From the NCBI RefSeq assembly GCF_016648855.1, contig NZ_JACLQU010000004.1, forward strand, positions 1-64,000: a stretch of 64,000 nucleotides of DNA. Direction: 5' to 3'. Below are positions 1 through 9,884 of this stretch, one piece after another. The stretch is from Streptococcus parasanguinis. Lineage in GTDB: Bacteria; Bacillota; Bacilli; Lactobacillales; Streptococcaceae. The notes beneath the pieces are model-generated. The model was not told the origin of the DNA. It saw nothing but the letters and a program-made list of their open reading frames with translations, and ran no database searches. Both the position numbers and the translations under genes were made by a program. The first letter of the stretch is position 1, and each line of letters starts with the position of its first letter.

Positions 1-44
1 CAGTATACTCCTTTCTAGGAAGATTTCTTTTTATCCCTATCTTT

Positions 45-73
45 ATTATAGGCCTACAGCAATTTAGATTCAA
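45..73 (-). promoter_or_regulatory. promoter of a gene just off the left edge
   Basis: On the minus strand a -35 TTGAAT (68-73) and a -10 TATAAT (45-50) are 17 bp apart. A ribosome binding site (AAAGGAG, about positions 8-14) follows, so a minus-strand gene must start just outside the window. Confidence 0.7.
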
Positions 74-417
74 TTTTTTATATATGAAAGTAGTTTCAGA
101 ATTCGAACTTTAATTTTTTTATTATACCTTGATTATCATTGAAAAAAATGTACAAATCAATTTCTTAGATTTGATAATATGATGAACTATAAAATATACA
201 AAATACCACTCCAGAATAATGTACAAAACAAAATAAAGTACACTTTTTAAAGAATGTACTTTATGCTTCTAATTCAGTTGTATCAATGGTTTAGCTCTAG
301 TTTAGTCAATTGTACATAAATTTTTAGTTTTAGTTCGCTGACGTCCGTCCTCACCTATGGAAAGTCTCAAAAGAGGAATTTCTATTCAATCAGAAAAACC
401 ACATGATAAAAAGTTCA
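74..417. other. AT-rich intergenic region, no gene seen
   Basis: No open frame with a ribosome binding site is visible. The only structure is a perfect 8-bp inverted repeat (AAAGTACA at 235-242 and TGTACTTT at 255-262) with a 12-base AT-rich loop. It could be an operator or a weak hairpin. Confidence 0.4.
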
Positions 418-489
418 TGTCCCCTGCCGGAATCGAACCAGCAACTACTCCTTAGGAGGGAGTTGTTATATCCATTGAACTAAGGGGAC
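418..489 (-). tRNA. tRNA-Arg (anticodon CCU)
   Basis: The minus strand folds as a full cloverleaf. The acceptor stem pairs GTCCCCT with AGGGGAC (7 bp, discriminator A, CCA not encoded). The anticodon stem ACTCC/GGAGT encloses loop CTCCTAA with anticodon CCT, which reads the rare Arg codon AGG. The T arm contains GGTTCGATTCC. It begins only 4 bases after the rplS terminator hairpin, with no room for a separate promoter. Confidence 0.96.
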
Positions 490-493
490 CGAT

Positions 494-521
494 AAAAAAA
501 GAAGCGAGATCACTCCCGCCT
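494..521 (-). terminator. terminator-like hairpin between rplS and tRNA-Arg
   Basis: An 8-bp stem with two G-U pairs (AGGCGGGA/TCTCGCTT, loop GTGA) is followed by seven Ts on the minus strand. It lies 11 bases after the rplS stop. The tRNA starts right after the T-run, so read-through or RNA processing must occur for the tRNA to be made from the rplS promoter. Confidence 0.7.
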
Positions 522-532
522 CCTTGTTCGTC

Positions 533-880
533 TTAACGACGGATTTCTTTAATACGAGCTGCTTTACCTTGCAATGCACGAAGGTAGTACAATTTCGCAC
601 GACGTACTTTACCGTAACGTACAACTTCAATCTTGTCTACACGTGGAGTGTGTACTGGGAATGTACGTTCAACACCGACACCGTTAGAGATTTTACGAAC
701 AGTGTACATTTCAGTGTGTCCTTGACCTTTACGAGCGATAACAACGCCTTCAAAGATCTGGATACGTTCACGAGATCCTTCGACAACTTTCGCGTGTACA
801 CGAACAGTGTCACCAGGACGGAATGCAGGGATATCAGTACGAAGTTGACCTTCAGTCAAGCTTTGGATTAATGGATTCAT
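533..880 (-). CDS. rplS: 50S ribosomal protein L19
   Basis: This 115-residue protein has the usual length and sequence of bacterial L19: it starts [16 protein letters not shown] and contains [29 protein letters not shown] and a basic C-terminal tail. L19 sits at the 30S-50S interface and contributes to an intersubunit bridge. A GGAG ribosome binding site precedes the ATG. The gene has its own promoter and a structured leader, and a terminator-like hairpin then tRNA-Arg lie downstream. I see nothing abnormal in it. Confidence 0.98.
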   Translation of the reverse strand: MNPLIQSLTEGQLRTDIPAFRPGDTVRVHAKVVEGSRERIQIFEGVVIARKGQGHTEMYTVRKISNGVGVERTFPVHTPRVDKIEVVRYGKVRRAKLYYLRALQGKAARIKEIRR

Positions 881-993
881 TTTATTCTCCTATCTTCGTC
901 AATCTTGAGGGACCTCCCTCAGCGGATAAACTGTATTTTTGTGCTTCCATTACGCACAGAAACTATCATATCAGATATTTTCAGGTTTGTAAA
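881..993 (-). promoter_or_regulatory. rplS promoter and structured leader
   Basis: A -35 TTTACA (988-993) and -10 TATGAT (965-970) are 17 bp apart on the minus strand. The roughly 78-base leader can form GAGGGAggtCCCTC and GTGC...GCAC hairpins before the ribosome binding site. L19 leaders that act in autogenous control are known in Firmicutes. Whether this one belongs to that family needs a covariance model search. Confidence 0.6.
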
Positions 994-1003
994 GCTCTTT
1001 TCT

Positions 1004-2221
1004 CTACTTTTTTGAAACTTTTTGGCCGGAATAAATGCTCCACTCTTTTGGTAGACAATAGGCGATGGCACAAGTGATCACAAAGAAAGGAAGATTGCCA
1101 TAGCCAAAGACTTCTCCTCCGATCAAGATCGGTGCGAGCAAGGTCGTGGTCGCACTGCCAAAGACACTGGCATAACCGATAGCAGCCACCACTAAGACGG
1201 GTAAGCCCAGCAGAGGAGCGAGAAAGACGCCAAGTGTAGCTCCGATCGCAAAGAGCGGTGTCACTTCTCCTCCTTGGTATCCAGCCGAGATGGTCACCAC
1301 GGTAAAGAGGAGCTTGAGGATCCAGTCATAACTCTGCGCACTACCCTGATGAAAAGCCACATCAATCAGATTGGTTCCGAGTCCGCTATAAGAGCCGACC
1401 TTTGTCAGCTGGAAAGTCAAGAGGATCAAGCTGAGTCCAGCCCCAATGACCGAGATTCGAATATACGGATTAGGCAGTACTTTCGCGACTGTTTTTTTCA
1501 ACCAGGAAAGGCTAAATGCAAAGAGCTTCCCAGCGAGGCCAAACGCCAAGCCAAGAAGGGCGACTTTGATCAAGGTCTCTGGTGTCCAGCTCAGCGTTTC
1601 CTTGAGTGGCACAGCAAACTTCTCCAAGCCAAGAGCATGAGAGGTAAAGCTCGCCACGATCGAGGCGATGAGCGCTGGATAGAGAGCCATCAACTGCAAC
1701 TCCCCAACTGTCAAGACTTCCAGGGCAAAGAAGGTTGCTGCTAGTGGCGTCTGAAAGAGCCCCGCAAAACCGGCTGCCATCCCGGTCATGAGAAAGATAC
1801 GCGAAGCATCTGGAAACTGGAAATAACGGGCAAAACGATGCGAAAGGGTTGCTCCGATCTGGACCGCTACGCCTTCCCGACCGACCGAACCACCGAAGAG
1901 GTGGCTCATCCAGGTCGTCAGCATGATCAAAGGCACTAAGACCAAGGGGATTTTCTCCTCACGCGCATGCCCGACATCAAAGATCAATCCCATCCCTTTT
2001 GAAGCCTTCCCACCAAAACGTTTATAAAGATAAACGATGACAAGCCCTGCTAAAGCCAGGAAAAGAATCAAGGGCCAATGCTGGCTTCGGAAATCTCCGA
2101 TCAGGAGCAATCCTTGACCAAAAATCATGTCAATGGCACCGACCAAGAGACCGATGAAGAGGGCCATCCCTGTTAGGACCACATACTGTTGTGCTTTTTG
2201 CTTGATAGATAGACTAGTCAC
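1004..2221 (-). CDS. CLC-family chloride/fluoride antiporter or channel
   Basis: This 405-residue polytopic membrane protein has the CLC selectivity motifs: GSVGREG (with the gating glutamate) followed by VAVQIG near residue 115, and GYQGGEVTPLFAIGA near residue 315. The GGEVTPLF form, in place of GGIFAP, is typical of CLC-F fluoride/proton antiporters, so fluoride export is a plausible job, but anion specificity is inferred from motif type only. It is shorter than chloride-type EriC proteins and lacks CBS domains. The start overlaps the chorismate mutase stop by 8 bases, which indicates translational coupling in one operon. Confidence 0.9.
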   Translation of the reverse strand: MTSLSIKQKAQQYVVLTGMALFIGLLVGAIDMIFGQGLLLIGDFRSQHWPLILFLALAGLVIVYLYKRFGGKASKGMGLIFDVGHAREEKIPLVLVPLIMLTTWMSHLFGGSVGREGVAVQIGATLSHRFARYFQFPDASRIFLMTGMAAGFAGLFQTPLAATFFALEVLTVGELQLMALYPALIASIVASFTSHALGLEKFAVPLKETLSWTPETLIKVALLGLAFGLAGKLFAFSLSWLKKTVAKVLPNPYIRISVIGAGLSLILLTFQLTKVGSYSGLGTNLIDVAFHQGSAQSYDWILKLLFTVVTISAGYQGGEVTPLFAIGATLGVFLAPLLGLPVLVVAAIGYASVFGSATTTLLAPILIGGEVFGYGNLPFFVITCAIAYCLPKEWSIYSGQKVSKK

Positions 2222-2486
2222 GCGCCCTCACCTCCTCTTGGTAGTCTCTAGAACGCGCCATTAAATCTTGAAACTGGCCTTGAATGGTCGCACGATACTG
2301 CTCATCTGTCACAAGAGATCCGACTTTCTCTAGCACCTCTCTTTCCCTTCCTTGGTCGAGCACAGGTAGGCCCTGCTGCTCCTTATATTCTATAATCTGA
2401 CTGACACAAACCATCCGTTTTTCCAACAAGGCTACAAGCTCTTGATCGATCTGGTCAATGTCCTTACGAATCTGATCTAAATCCAT
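2214..2486 (-). CDS. monofunctional chorismate mutase (AroQ class)
   Basis: This 90-residue all-helical protein begins MDLDQIRKDIDQIDQELVAL and has the AroQ pattern of an early Arg (R7), a second Arg in LLEKRM and a Lys in EYKEQQG, then a C-terminal helix with Q residues. It should convert chorismate to prephenate, the common precursor of Phe and Tyr. It is separate from the aro cluster at 53-61 kb, which has tyrA and pheA but no mutase domain, so it would complete that pathway. It precedes and overlaps the CLC gene. Confidence 0.92.
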   Translation of the reverse strand: MDLDQIRKDIDQIDQELVALLEKRMVCVSQIIEYKEQQGLPVLDQGREREVLEKVGSLVTDEQYRATIQGQFQDLMARSRDYQEEVRARD

Positions 2487-2549
2487 GTGTCTCCTCTTTA
2501 TTTTGGATATAAATCGAGGCTGTAATCCATCAATCCAGCCTCTTTGTCA

Positions 2550-2993
2550 TTAATTTGCTTTGGCTACGAGTTCTTCCGCAAAGGCTTCTAATTTTTCAAT
2601 GTCTTCGTCTTCTGCAGACAAATCAACTTTGACACACTCAGAACCTTTTTCAGCACCAGTCGCAGCGAAGCAACGGTCGAAATCATCAACTGCTTTACAG
2701 AATTCATCGTAGAAGGTATCACCTGATCCTACAACACCGTAAAGTTTGCCTTTGAGATCAAGGCCAGCCAAATCTTCGTAGAAATCTTGGATCTCATCTG
2801 GAAGCTCTCCATCGCCGTATGTATAAGTCGCTACTACTGCGATATCCGTATCAAGGAAGTCCTCCGCATCCACAGTTGTACACTCATCCACATCTACTTC
2901 GACACCAAGATCACGGAATTTGTCCGCTACGATATCAGCAATTTCTTCAGTATTTCCAGTCATACTAGCAAAAACAATCTTCGCTACAGTCAT
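2550..2993 (-). CDS. flavodoxin
   Basis: From the ATG at 2993 the product is 147 residues, the normal short-chain flavodoxin length. The start is supported by GGGAGGAAATT just upstream; a longer frame to 3083 has no such site. The FMN phosphate loop is SMTGNTEE, and the later YTYGDGELPDE and GSGDTFYDEFC segments are the isoalloxazine-binding loops. It is an acidic cytosolic electron carrier. It stands 63 bases upstream of the chorismate mutase and is read in the same direction, so they may form one operon. Confidence 0.96.
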   Translation of the reverse strand: MTVAKIVFASMTGNTEEIADIVADKFRDLGVEVDVDECTTVDAEDFLDTDIAVVATYTYGDGELPDEIQDFYEDLAGLDLKGKLYGVVGSGDTFYDEFCKAVDDFDRCFAATGAEKGSECVKVDLSAEDEDIEKLEAFAEELVAKAN

Positions 2994-3155
2994 AATTTCC
3001 TCCCAAAAGCTATTTCCCGTATTATACCACTTTTTCAAGCATTTTGCACGAAACCTTTCCCGATAAGGTGAAAGAAGGGACACGTTTCAAGAAATTGGAT
3101 CGATTCAACCTAATCACCCTCGTTTTATTCTTGAATTGCTTTAAGAGTTCAATTA

Positions 3156-3836
3156 TTATCCGTTCTTCGCCTCCAACTCATACTCCTCTTCAATATCTTT
3201 AATACGCTGGATTTCTTCATCTAGTTTTTTATTAAATTCAGATTCAGTTTGATAGGGATATGAAAAACGGCTCCAGGTATACCACTTCAACCCATCTTTC
3301 CCTTTAAAATACCATTCAAGTTTGATCGGTAAATAATCTTGATTATAGGTGATCCGAACTTTGGAAAATTGGTCAGTTTTATCTAAAACTCTAGCCTCAA
3401 ATTCAGGTGTCATTTTTCCTTTCACTAGTGATTTTGTGATTAGAGATTTCGGATCTCGCTCAATGATAAAGTTTGATTGTTCGATCTCATCTTTTGAAAC
3501 CTTTAAATTCAGAATTGCGGAAGTGACATTTTGGTATAAGAATAAATGATATCTGTCATCAGGCTTTTCATCTGAACTACCATCATACATCTTCCCATTT
3601 TTTTCAACTACCTGAGTTATACTATAAAAATTATTACTCTTTAAATCATAGCCATTCTCAAAATTAAATCGATAAGAATTTTCATATTCCGCTCTATCCA
3701 CAACAATAAACCGCTTTTGTTCTAATATCGATTTTGAATTTTCTTGAATCTTGCCTCTGCGGAATGCTATGAAAACACCAGCAACAACTACTAGAGACAA
3801 AGCAACTAGAAAGACTTTCGAACTGAATCGTCTCAT
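3156..3836 (-). CDS. hypothetical membrane-anchored protein
   Basis: I do not recognise this protein. The frame is open to 3902 (248 residues). The most likely start is the ATG at 3836 (226 residues), which puts a basic MRRFSSK start directly before one hydrophobic segment (VFLVALSLVVVAGVFIAF). There is no lipobox cysteine. The rest is hydrophilic, lysine-rich and probably outside the membrane, with a repeated aromatic pattern (EWYFKGKDGLKWYTWSRF), and the C-terminus is a charged helix. The ribosome binding site is weak for every candidate start. It runs convergent to nothing and stands alone between flavodoxin and the divergent phosphoesterase gene. Confidence 0.6.
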   Translation of the reverse strand: MRRFSSKVFLVALSLVVVAGVFIAFRRGKIQENSKSILEQKRFIVVDRAEYENSYRFNFENGYDLKSNNFYSITQVVEKNGKMYDGSSDEKPDDRYHLFLYQNVTSAILNLKVSKDEIEQSNFIIERDPKSLITKSLVKGKMTPEFEARVLDKTDQFSKVRITYNQDYLPIKLEWYFKGKDGLKWYTWSRFSYPYQTESEFNKKLDEEIQRIKDIEEEYELEAKNG

Positions 3837-3925
3837 TTTAACTTCTTTCATCATATCCATCCATTCTACCAAAATATTGAACTTATGTAAAACCGCTTCC
3901 ATAGCTCCTAATTAGTGATAAATGC

Positions 3926-3955
3926 TTGCTGGATGGGCCTTTCTTATGTTAAAAT
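3926..3955 (+). promoter_or_regulatory. promoter of the DHH phosphoesterase gene
   Basis: A -35 TTGCTG (3926-3931) and a -10 TAAAAT (3950-3955) are 18 bp apart, 24 bases before the ATG at 3979. Confidence 0.6.
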
Positions 3956-3978
3956 TGACAGAGAAAATGAGGTAATGT

Positions 3979-4923
3979 ATGAACGTAATGAATGAAATTC
4001 TTGAAAAAATTCAAGCTTATGACACGATTATTATCCACCGTCATCAAAATCCGGATCCGGATGCGATTGGTAGCCAGGTGGGCTTGCGGGATCTCCTGCG
4101 TGCGCACTTCCCTCAAAAGCGGGTCTTGGCAACTGGCTATGATGAACCGACCTTGACTTGGCTTGCTGAGATGGATACTGTCAGCGATGAGGATTATAAT
4201 GGAGCTTTGGTGATTGTCTGTGATACGGCCAATACTCCCCGCATCGATGACAAGCGCTATACGTCTGGTGATTTCCTGATCAAGATCGACCACCACCCAA
4301 ATGACGATGCTTATGGCGATCTGCTCTGGGTCGATACTGAGTCTAGCTCTACCAGTGAGTTGATTGCACTTTTTGCTAAGGAATTGGATCTTGAACTTCC
4401 TGTATGTGCTGCGCGTCTTCTCTATGCTGGGATTGTCGGCGATACAGGTCGCTTCCTTTATCCTGCCACTTCGACTCGGACTTTTGAGATTGCTGCCTTT
4501 CTTCGAAGTATTCCCTTTGATTTTACAGCACTTGCTCGGCAGATGGATACGATCAATCTCAAAACAGCTAAGCTTCAAGGCTATGTCTATGACCATCTTG
4601 AGATCGATGAACATGGTGCTGCACGTGTTACCTTGACACAAGAGCTCTTGAAGAAATTCGATCTACGTGATTCAGAGACTGCTGCAATTGTCGGAGCTCC
4701 TGGACGCATCGATACCGTATCTGTTTGGGCTATCTTTGTCGAGCAGGCAGACGGTCACTTCCGTGTCCGGATGCGGAGCAAACGAAAAGTGATCAATGAG
4801 ATTGCTAAACGTCATAATGGTGGTGGCCATCCATTAGCCAGTGGAGCCAACTCCTACTCTCTTGAAGAAAATGACCAAATCTACAAAGAGCTACAAGAAG
4901 TGGCGCGCACGAACGAAGGCTGA
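3979..4923 (+). CDS. nrnA: DHH-family oligoribonuclease / pAp-phosphatase (NrnA-like)
   Basis: This 314-residue protein has the DHH metal-site motifs: HQNPDPDAIGS near residue 22, VCDTA near 81, the signature DHH in KIDHHPND near 106, and DTGRFLYP near 155. The C-terminal DHHA1 domain ends in GGGHPLASGA. NrnA proteins degrade very short RNAs and dephosphorylate 3'-phosphoadenosine 5'-phosphate; some relatives act on cyclic di-AMP breakdown products. There is no N-terminal membrane region, so the membrane-bound GdpP is excluded. GAGG lies 7 bases before the ATG. A terminator overlaps the stop codon, so it appears monocistronic. Confidence 0.93.
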   Translation: MNVMNEILEKIQAYDTIIIHRHQNPDPDAIGSQVGLRDLLRAHFPQKRVLATGYDEPTLTWLAEMDTVSDEDYNGALVIVCDTANTPRIDDKRYTSGDFLIKIDHHPNDDAYGDLLWVDTESSSTSELIALFAKELDLELPVCAARLLYAGIVGDTGRFLYPATSTRTFEIAAFLRSIPFDFTALARQMDTINLKTAKLQGYVYDHLEIDEHGAARVTLTQELLKKFDLRDSETAAIVGAPGRIDTVSVWAIFVEQADGHFRVRMRSKRKVINEIAKRHNGGGHPLASGANSYSLEENDQIYKELQEVARTNEG

Positions 4924-4944
4924 GAACGGTTTCTCAGCCTTTTT
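4918..4944 (+). terminator. terminator overlapping the nrnA stop
   Basis: A perfect 9-bp stem GGCTGAGAA/TTCTCAGCC with loop CGGT is followed by five Ts. The stop codon lies inside the left arm. Confidence 0.9.
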
Positions 4945-5019
4945 ATCTTGGTCACGGGGTTTTCATTTACCCCTTCTTATGGTAAAATAAAGCTAATACA
5001 ATTTTTAAGGAGACCTATT

Positions 5020-5592
5020 ATGGAAAAAAATAGATTGTTTATCATTATCTCTGCTGCGGTAGCAATTCTTGGTACTTTCTTGCCATGGTATACCACTGTC
5101 TTTGGAGTTATTAGCATTTCTGGAATCCAAAATAGCGGATGGATTGTAATCGTCTTTTCTATTGCCTCTATCGTTCTTGCCTGCTTGAATAACATCAATA
5201 CCCCTTTAAATAAAACTTTTTCAACTATCATCATTGTTGCAGGTTTTATTTCTACAATGGTTTCATTGCTTGCAACCTTCAATGGAAGTGAGTTTACCTC
5301 TGAGTTAGGTGGATTGGTTTCAATCGGCTTTGGGTTAATCCTTACTTTGATTGCAAGCATCGCTATTGTTGTGACTGGTCTCTTGGCGATGTCAGGTGGT
5401 AAAATCACTAAAGGAACATTCGAAGAACTTGCTGAATCTGGTAAAGGATTTGCCCAATCTGTTGGACGCGTGACAACTTCTACTGTAAAAACTGCTGTAA
5501 ATGAAATCAAAAAAGAAACACACGAACACACTGAGGGACAAGCTGATCAACCAGTTGAAGCACCAAAAGATCCAAATCAATCTGAACAATAA
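5020..5592 (+). CDS. hypothetical four-helix membrane protein
   Basis: From the ATG at 5020 (AAGGAG seven bases upstream) the product is 190 residues. Four hydrophobic segments are visible: residues ~5-25, ~36-53, ~66-85 and ~100-130. They are followed by a cytosolic, charged tail rich in Lys, Glu and Gln. The tail contains ESGKGFAQSVGRV and ends with repeated acidic/proline motifs (QADQPVEAPKDPN). I do not recognise a function. A promoter (TTTTCA at 4960-4965, TAAAAT at 4983-4988, 17-bp spacer) and a terminator bracket it, so it is its own transcription unit. Confidence 0.75.
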   Translation: MEKNRLFIIISAAVAILGTFLPWYTTVFGVISISGIQNSGWIVIVFSIASIVLACLNNINTPLNKTFSTIIIVAGFISTMVSLLATFNGSEFTSELGGLVSIGFGLILTLIASIAIVVTGLLAMSGGKITKGTFEELAESGKGFAQSVGRVTTSTVKTAVNEIKKETHEHTEGQADQPVEAPKDPNQSEQ

Positions 5593-5603
5593 TAAGATTA
5601 GAT

Positions 5604-5633
5604 TCACCTTGGCTTAGCCAGGGTGATTTTTTT
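5604..5633 (+). terminator. terminator
   Basis: Stem TCACCTTGGC...GCCAGGGTGA (one G-U/mismatch) with a short TTA loop region is followed by seven Ts. It ends the membrane protein gene. Confidence 0.85.
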
Positions 5634-5666
5634 GATCATTAATTTAAATAAAATTAGTGAAAATAC

Positions 5667-5695
5667 TTGTCAAGATCCTGGAAATTTGGTAAACT
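5667..5695 (+). promoter_or_regulatory. rpmE promoter
   Basis: A -35 TTGTCA (5667-5672) and a -10 TAAACT (5690-5695) are 17 bp apart, about 58 bases upstream of the L31 start. Confidence 0.7.
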
Positions 5696-5753
5696 AGCTT
5701 AGTAACAATCTATGGCTCGGAAAGAGACCATGGCAGAAAGGAAATATTGCAAA

Positions 5754-5996
5754 ATGAAAAAAGATATCCATCCAGAATATCGCCCTGTTGTCTTCATGGA
5801 CACTACTACTGGTTACAAGTTCCTCAGCGGTTCAACTAAGTACTCTAGCGAAACAGTTGAATTCGAAGGTGAAACTTACCCATTGATCCGTGTTGAAATT
5901 TCATCAGACTCACACCCATTCTACACTGGACGTCAAAAGTTCACTCAAGCAGATGGACGTGTGGATCGTTTCAACAAAAAATACGGTCTCAAATAA
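5754..5996 (+). CDS. rpmE2: 50S ribosomal protein L31, type B
   Basis: From the ATG at 5754 the product is 80 residues, the normal length of type B L31. It begins [20 protein letters not shown] and ends [10 protein letters not shown]. It has no CXXC zinc motif, so it is the zinc-independent C-minus type. An upstream in-frame ATG at 5712 would add 14 residues not seen in the family; AAAGGA before 5754 decides the start. It has its own promoter and a strong terminator. Confidence 0.97.
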   Translation: MKKDIHPEYRPVVFMDTTTGYKFLSGSTKYSSETVEFEGETYPLIRVEISSDSHPFYTGRQKFTQADGRVDRFNKKYGLK

Positions 5997-6008
5997 GAAC
6001 CAACACAG

Positions 6009-6037
6009 AACCACTTCCCTTTCGGGAGTGGTTTTTT
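6009..6037 (+). terminator. terminator of rpmE2
   Basis: Perfect stem AACCACTTCCC/GGGAGTGGTT with loop TTTC is followed by a T-run. Confidence 0.93.
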
Positions 6038-6111
6038 TGATCTCTGTTTCTTTTATTGTGAACGCACAAAATAAGAGGTTAGGATGTTGATCCCAACCTC
6101 TGTTTTTTATC

Positions 6112-6876
6112 TTAATGGAACTGCATTCCACCATCCACGATAATGGTTTGACCTGTGATGTAGTTTGAGTCAGGTCCAGCAAGGAAGCTAACCGCTGCTG
6201 CTACATCTTCTGGTTCTGAAAGACGTTTCAAAGTGATATCTTTAGCGAATGTTTGCATACCCCATTCGTCGTCTTTGCCCGCGTTCTTACCAACTTCATG
6301 AGCAATGTCAAACATCATTGGAGTCTTAACGATACCTGGTGCATAAGCATTGACAGTGATTCCTGAATCCGCCAAGTCACGCGCCAAGGTTTGCGTAATC
6401 CCACGAACAGCAAACTTGGTCCCACCATAAATAGTCAAGTTTGGATTTCCGACAACCCCTGCTTGTGAAGTCGCATTGATGATCTTCCCACCATGACCGA
6501 GTGCTTTGAACTGAGCTTGAGCTGCTTGTGCACCCCAAATCACGCCACCAACGTTAATAGCAAATGTACGTGTAAATTGTTCTTCTGTAATCGTATCAAG
6601 TGGTGTAGTTGGCGCAACACCTGCATTGTTTACGACAACATTCAAATCTCCAAAATGGTCAACTACCTTTTGGAAAGCTGCAGCCACTTCTTCTTTTTTA
6701 GACACATCAGCTACGACTGCAAAAGCATTATCTGCTGACAACTCAGCAACTGCTTTTTCAGCTGTTTCAGCATTGTAGTCCAATACTCCGACCTTGAAGC
6801 CATCTTGCACCAAGCGTTTTGCGATTGCAAAACCGATTCCTTGACCAGCACCTGTGACAATAGCTACTTTAGACAT
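6112..6876 (-). CDS. butA: acetoin(diacetyl) reductase, short-chain dehydrogenase
   Basis: This 254-residue short-chain dehydrogenase has the cofactor loop TGAGQGIG at residue ~8, NNAGV at ~85, the catalytic serine in NATSQAG and the catalytic YGGTK (Y-X3-K) near residue 155. Its best match from memory is the (S)-acetoin-forming diacetyl reductase / 2,3-butanediol dehydrogenase group, which uses NADH. The [15 protein letters not shown] start at 6876 follows AAGGAGG, so the longer frame to 6909 is rejected. It is monocistronic, with a promoter at 6959-6987. Confidence 0.93.
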   Translation of the reverse strand: MSKVAIVTGAGQGIGFAIAKRLVQDGFKVGVLDYNAETAEKAVAELSADNAFAVVADVSKKEEVAAAFQKVVDHFGDLNVVVNNAGVAPTTPLDTITEEQFTRTFAINVGGVIWGAQAAQAQFKALGHGGKIINATSQAGVVGNPNLTIYGGTKFAVRGITQTLARDLADSGITVNAYAPGIVKTPMMFDIAHEVGKNAGKDDEWGMQTFAKDITLKRLSEPEDVAAAVSFLAGPDSNYITGQTIIVDGGMQFH

Positions 6877-6958
6877 ATGATTCCTCCTTGGTATCAATGA
6901 TACCAGCAAACGTTCCTATCAGAACAGCAAGGGTTGACAACTAGTTTTGATGGGGTCT

Positions 6959-6987
6959 ATTATAAATATCCGACAAAACTATGCTAA
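6959..6987 (-). promoter_or_regulatory. butA promoter
   Basis: On the minus strand a -35 TTAGCA (6982-6987) and -10 TATAAT (6959-6964) are 17 bp apart, about 80 bases before the butA start. Confidence 0.6.
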
Positions 6988-7154
6988 CAGTATACTCTTT
7001 TGTGAAAAATATTTCAAACTCTAGCCTGTTTTTTGAAAAAAATAGTTTATTTATATGATATTTTTATTTAGTGATAAGTGAACGAAAGCGTGAAATAGAG
7101 TATGGCTTTTAGCCAAAACTGTTAACTGTTCTATTCTGTAAACCCTACATAAAA

Positions 7155-7331
7155 AGAGAGTGGGACAAAAGTCCTAGCCTCTCAATTGTCTTTGAATTGT
7201 CGATCAAGACGCAGTGGTTGAGTGGGCTCTACTACGCTGATTTCATCAGCTTTTACAGCCCTACTCAACTGTGCGGAGGTGGGACGACGAAATCGAATTC
7301 TAACGAATTACCGATTTCTGTCCCACTCTCT
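7155..7331 (-). repeat. 177-bp structured repeat / large terminator downstream of glpK
   Basis: The element has 13-bp terminal inverted repeats (AGAGAGTGGGACA at 7155-7167; TGTCCCACTCTCT at 7319-7331). It holds an inner nested stem (GTTGAGTGGGCT...AGCCCTACTCAAC) around a GCTGAtttcaTCAGC hairpin. On the minus strand it is followed by TTTTTAT, so it can terminate glpK transcription. From memory similar GTGGGAC-ended elements recur between genes in many streptococci. The remaining gap (6988-7154) shows nothing coding. Confidence 0.75.
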
Positions 7332-7360
7332 CTCATAAACTATTCGTTTGATTGATCCCT

Positions 7361-8893
<1,533 letters not shown>

Positions 8894-9055
8894 TTAAAAA
8901 TCTTGTTCTTTCATAAACTAGTATACTCTATTTCATCATGGATTTGTATCCATTTTTTTAAGAAAATCCGGTCTAACATTTTCTACTGCTTCTAGCTCTA
9001 TCAGACAAAGTTAAAAGAGCACTGAGACTCTTTTAACTAGTAGTTCAAATGCTTA

Positions 9056-9727
9056 TCAAGATTTGCTTTGATCTAACCGATTTAAAAACTCCATGGTCGG
9101 ACTGTCTTGATAAAGTTCTTTGAGAGGAATGTTCTGATAGACAGCTATTTCGTCAGCAGTCACACCGTAACGAATTAATAGATCATAAATACGATTTAAA
9201 TCATGACGCAATTCATCCGTTATGAGGACATTATCGCTTGTTTCTTTTGTTTTCCAATAATAAGATGGCAACACTTCCTTGGTTTCAATTAAAATAGTTT
9301 GCAACAAAGTCCCACCATGGCTGTCCTTCTGAGATATATCAGCCCCAAGCTCCAACATTTTCTCGAAAACCTTGAAAGATCGGTCAGCCTTTTCCTTAGA
9401 CGAATACATCTCATATTGGCCATTCCAGAGTTTGATCATGCGCCGGCAGTCAAATACAGCTCGTCCACCCGCTGTTTGGAGGACTGGTTGACAAAATGGA
9501 TTCAGCTCTGTCGGCTCTTCAATAAAGTTAAGATCTGCTCCTCTATCAATAAGTAAGTCTGCAATATCTAAATGTCCCGATTTGATAGCGACTTGAAGGA
9601 GCGACTGTCCCTGATCTCTTTTAGGTTTGTCACCCGAAACAGCATTAACTTCTTCAGGCTTTTTATCCAATATCTGACGGACGGCCTCTAGATCTCCTCT
9701 TCTCAACAACTGAAAGGTTTTTTGCAT
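9056..9727 (-). CDS. ankyrin-repeat protein
   Basis: From the ATG at 9727 (AGGGGGAAA upstream) the product is 223 residues. Ankyrin repeats are visible: LLRRGDLEAVRQILDKKPEEV at the start (in part), SLLQVAIKSGHLDIADLLIDR then GADLNF near residue 50, and a third around KMLELGADISQKDSHGGTLL. The family mediates protein contacts; nothing tells the partner. There is no signal peptide, so it is probably cytosolic. It stands alone between glpK and the CPBP pair. Confidence 0.8.
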   Translation of the reverse strand: MQKTFQLLRRGDLEAVRQILDKKPEEVNAVSGDKPKRDQGQSLLQVAIKSGHLDIADLLIDRGADLNFIEEPTELNPFCQPVLQTAGGRAVFDCRRMIKLWNGQYEMYSSKEKADRSFKVFEKMLELGADISQKDSHGGTLLQTILIETKEVLPSYYWKTKETSDNVLITDELRHDLNRIYDLLIRYGVTADEIAVYQNIPLKELYQDSPTMEFLNRLDQSKS

Positions 9728-9884
9728 GGTCTTTCCCCCTCTCATTATAGATAAAAATAACACTATGTTGATACTTTGATCCTATCGCTAGGTTCTTCTT
9801 TAAACTGATTATACCATTTTATGGACTCTACATTGAAGTCCTAAAGGCTAAAGATGACAGACTCCCACCAAAAAAGATACAACT

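Noticed and set aside
524..871. A 115-codon plus-strand frame opposite rplS.
   Set aside because: It is the antisense shadow of the ribosomal protein gene, with no start signals.
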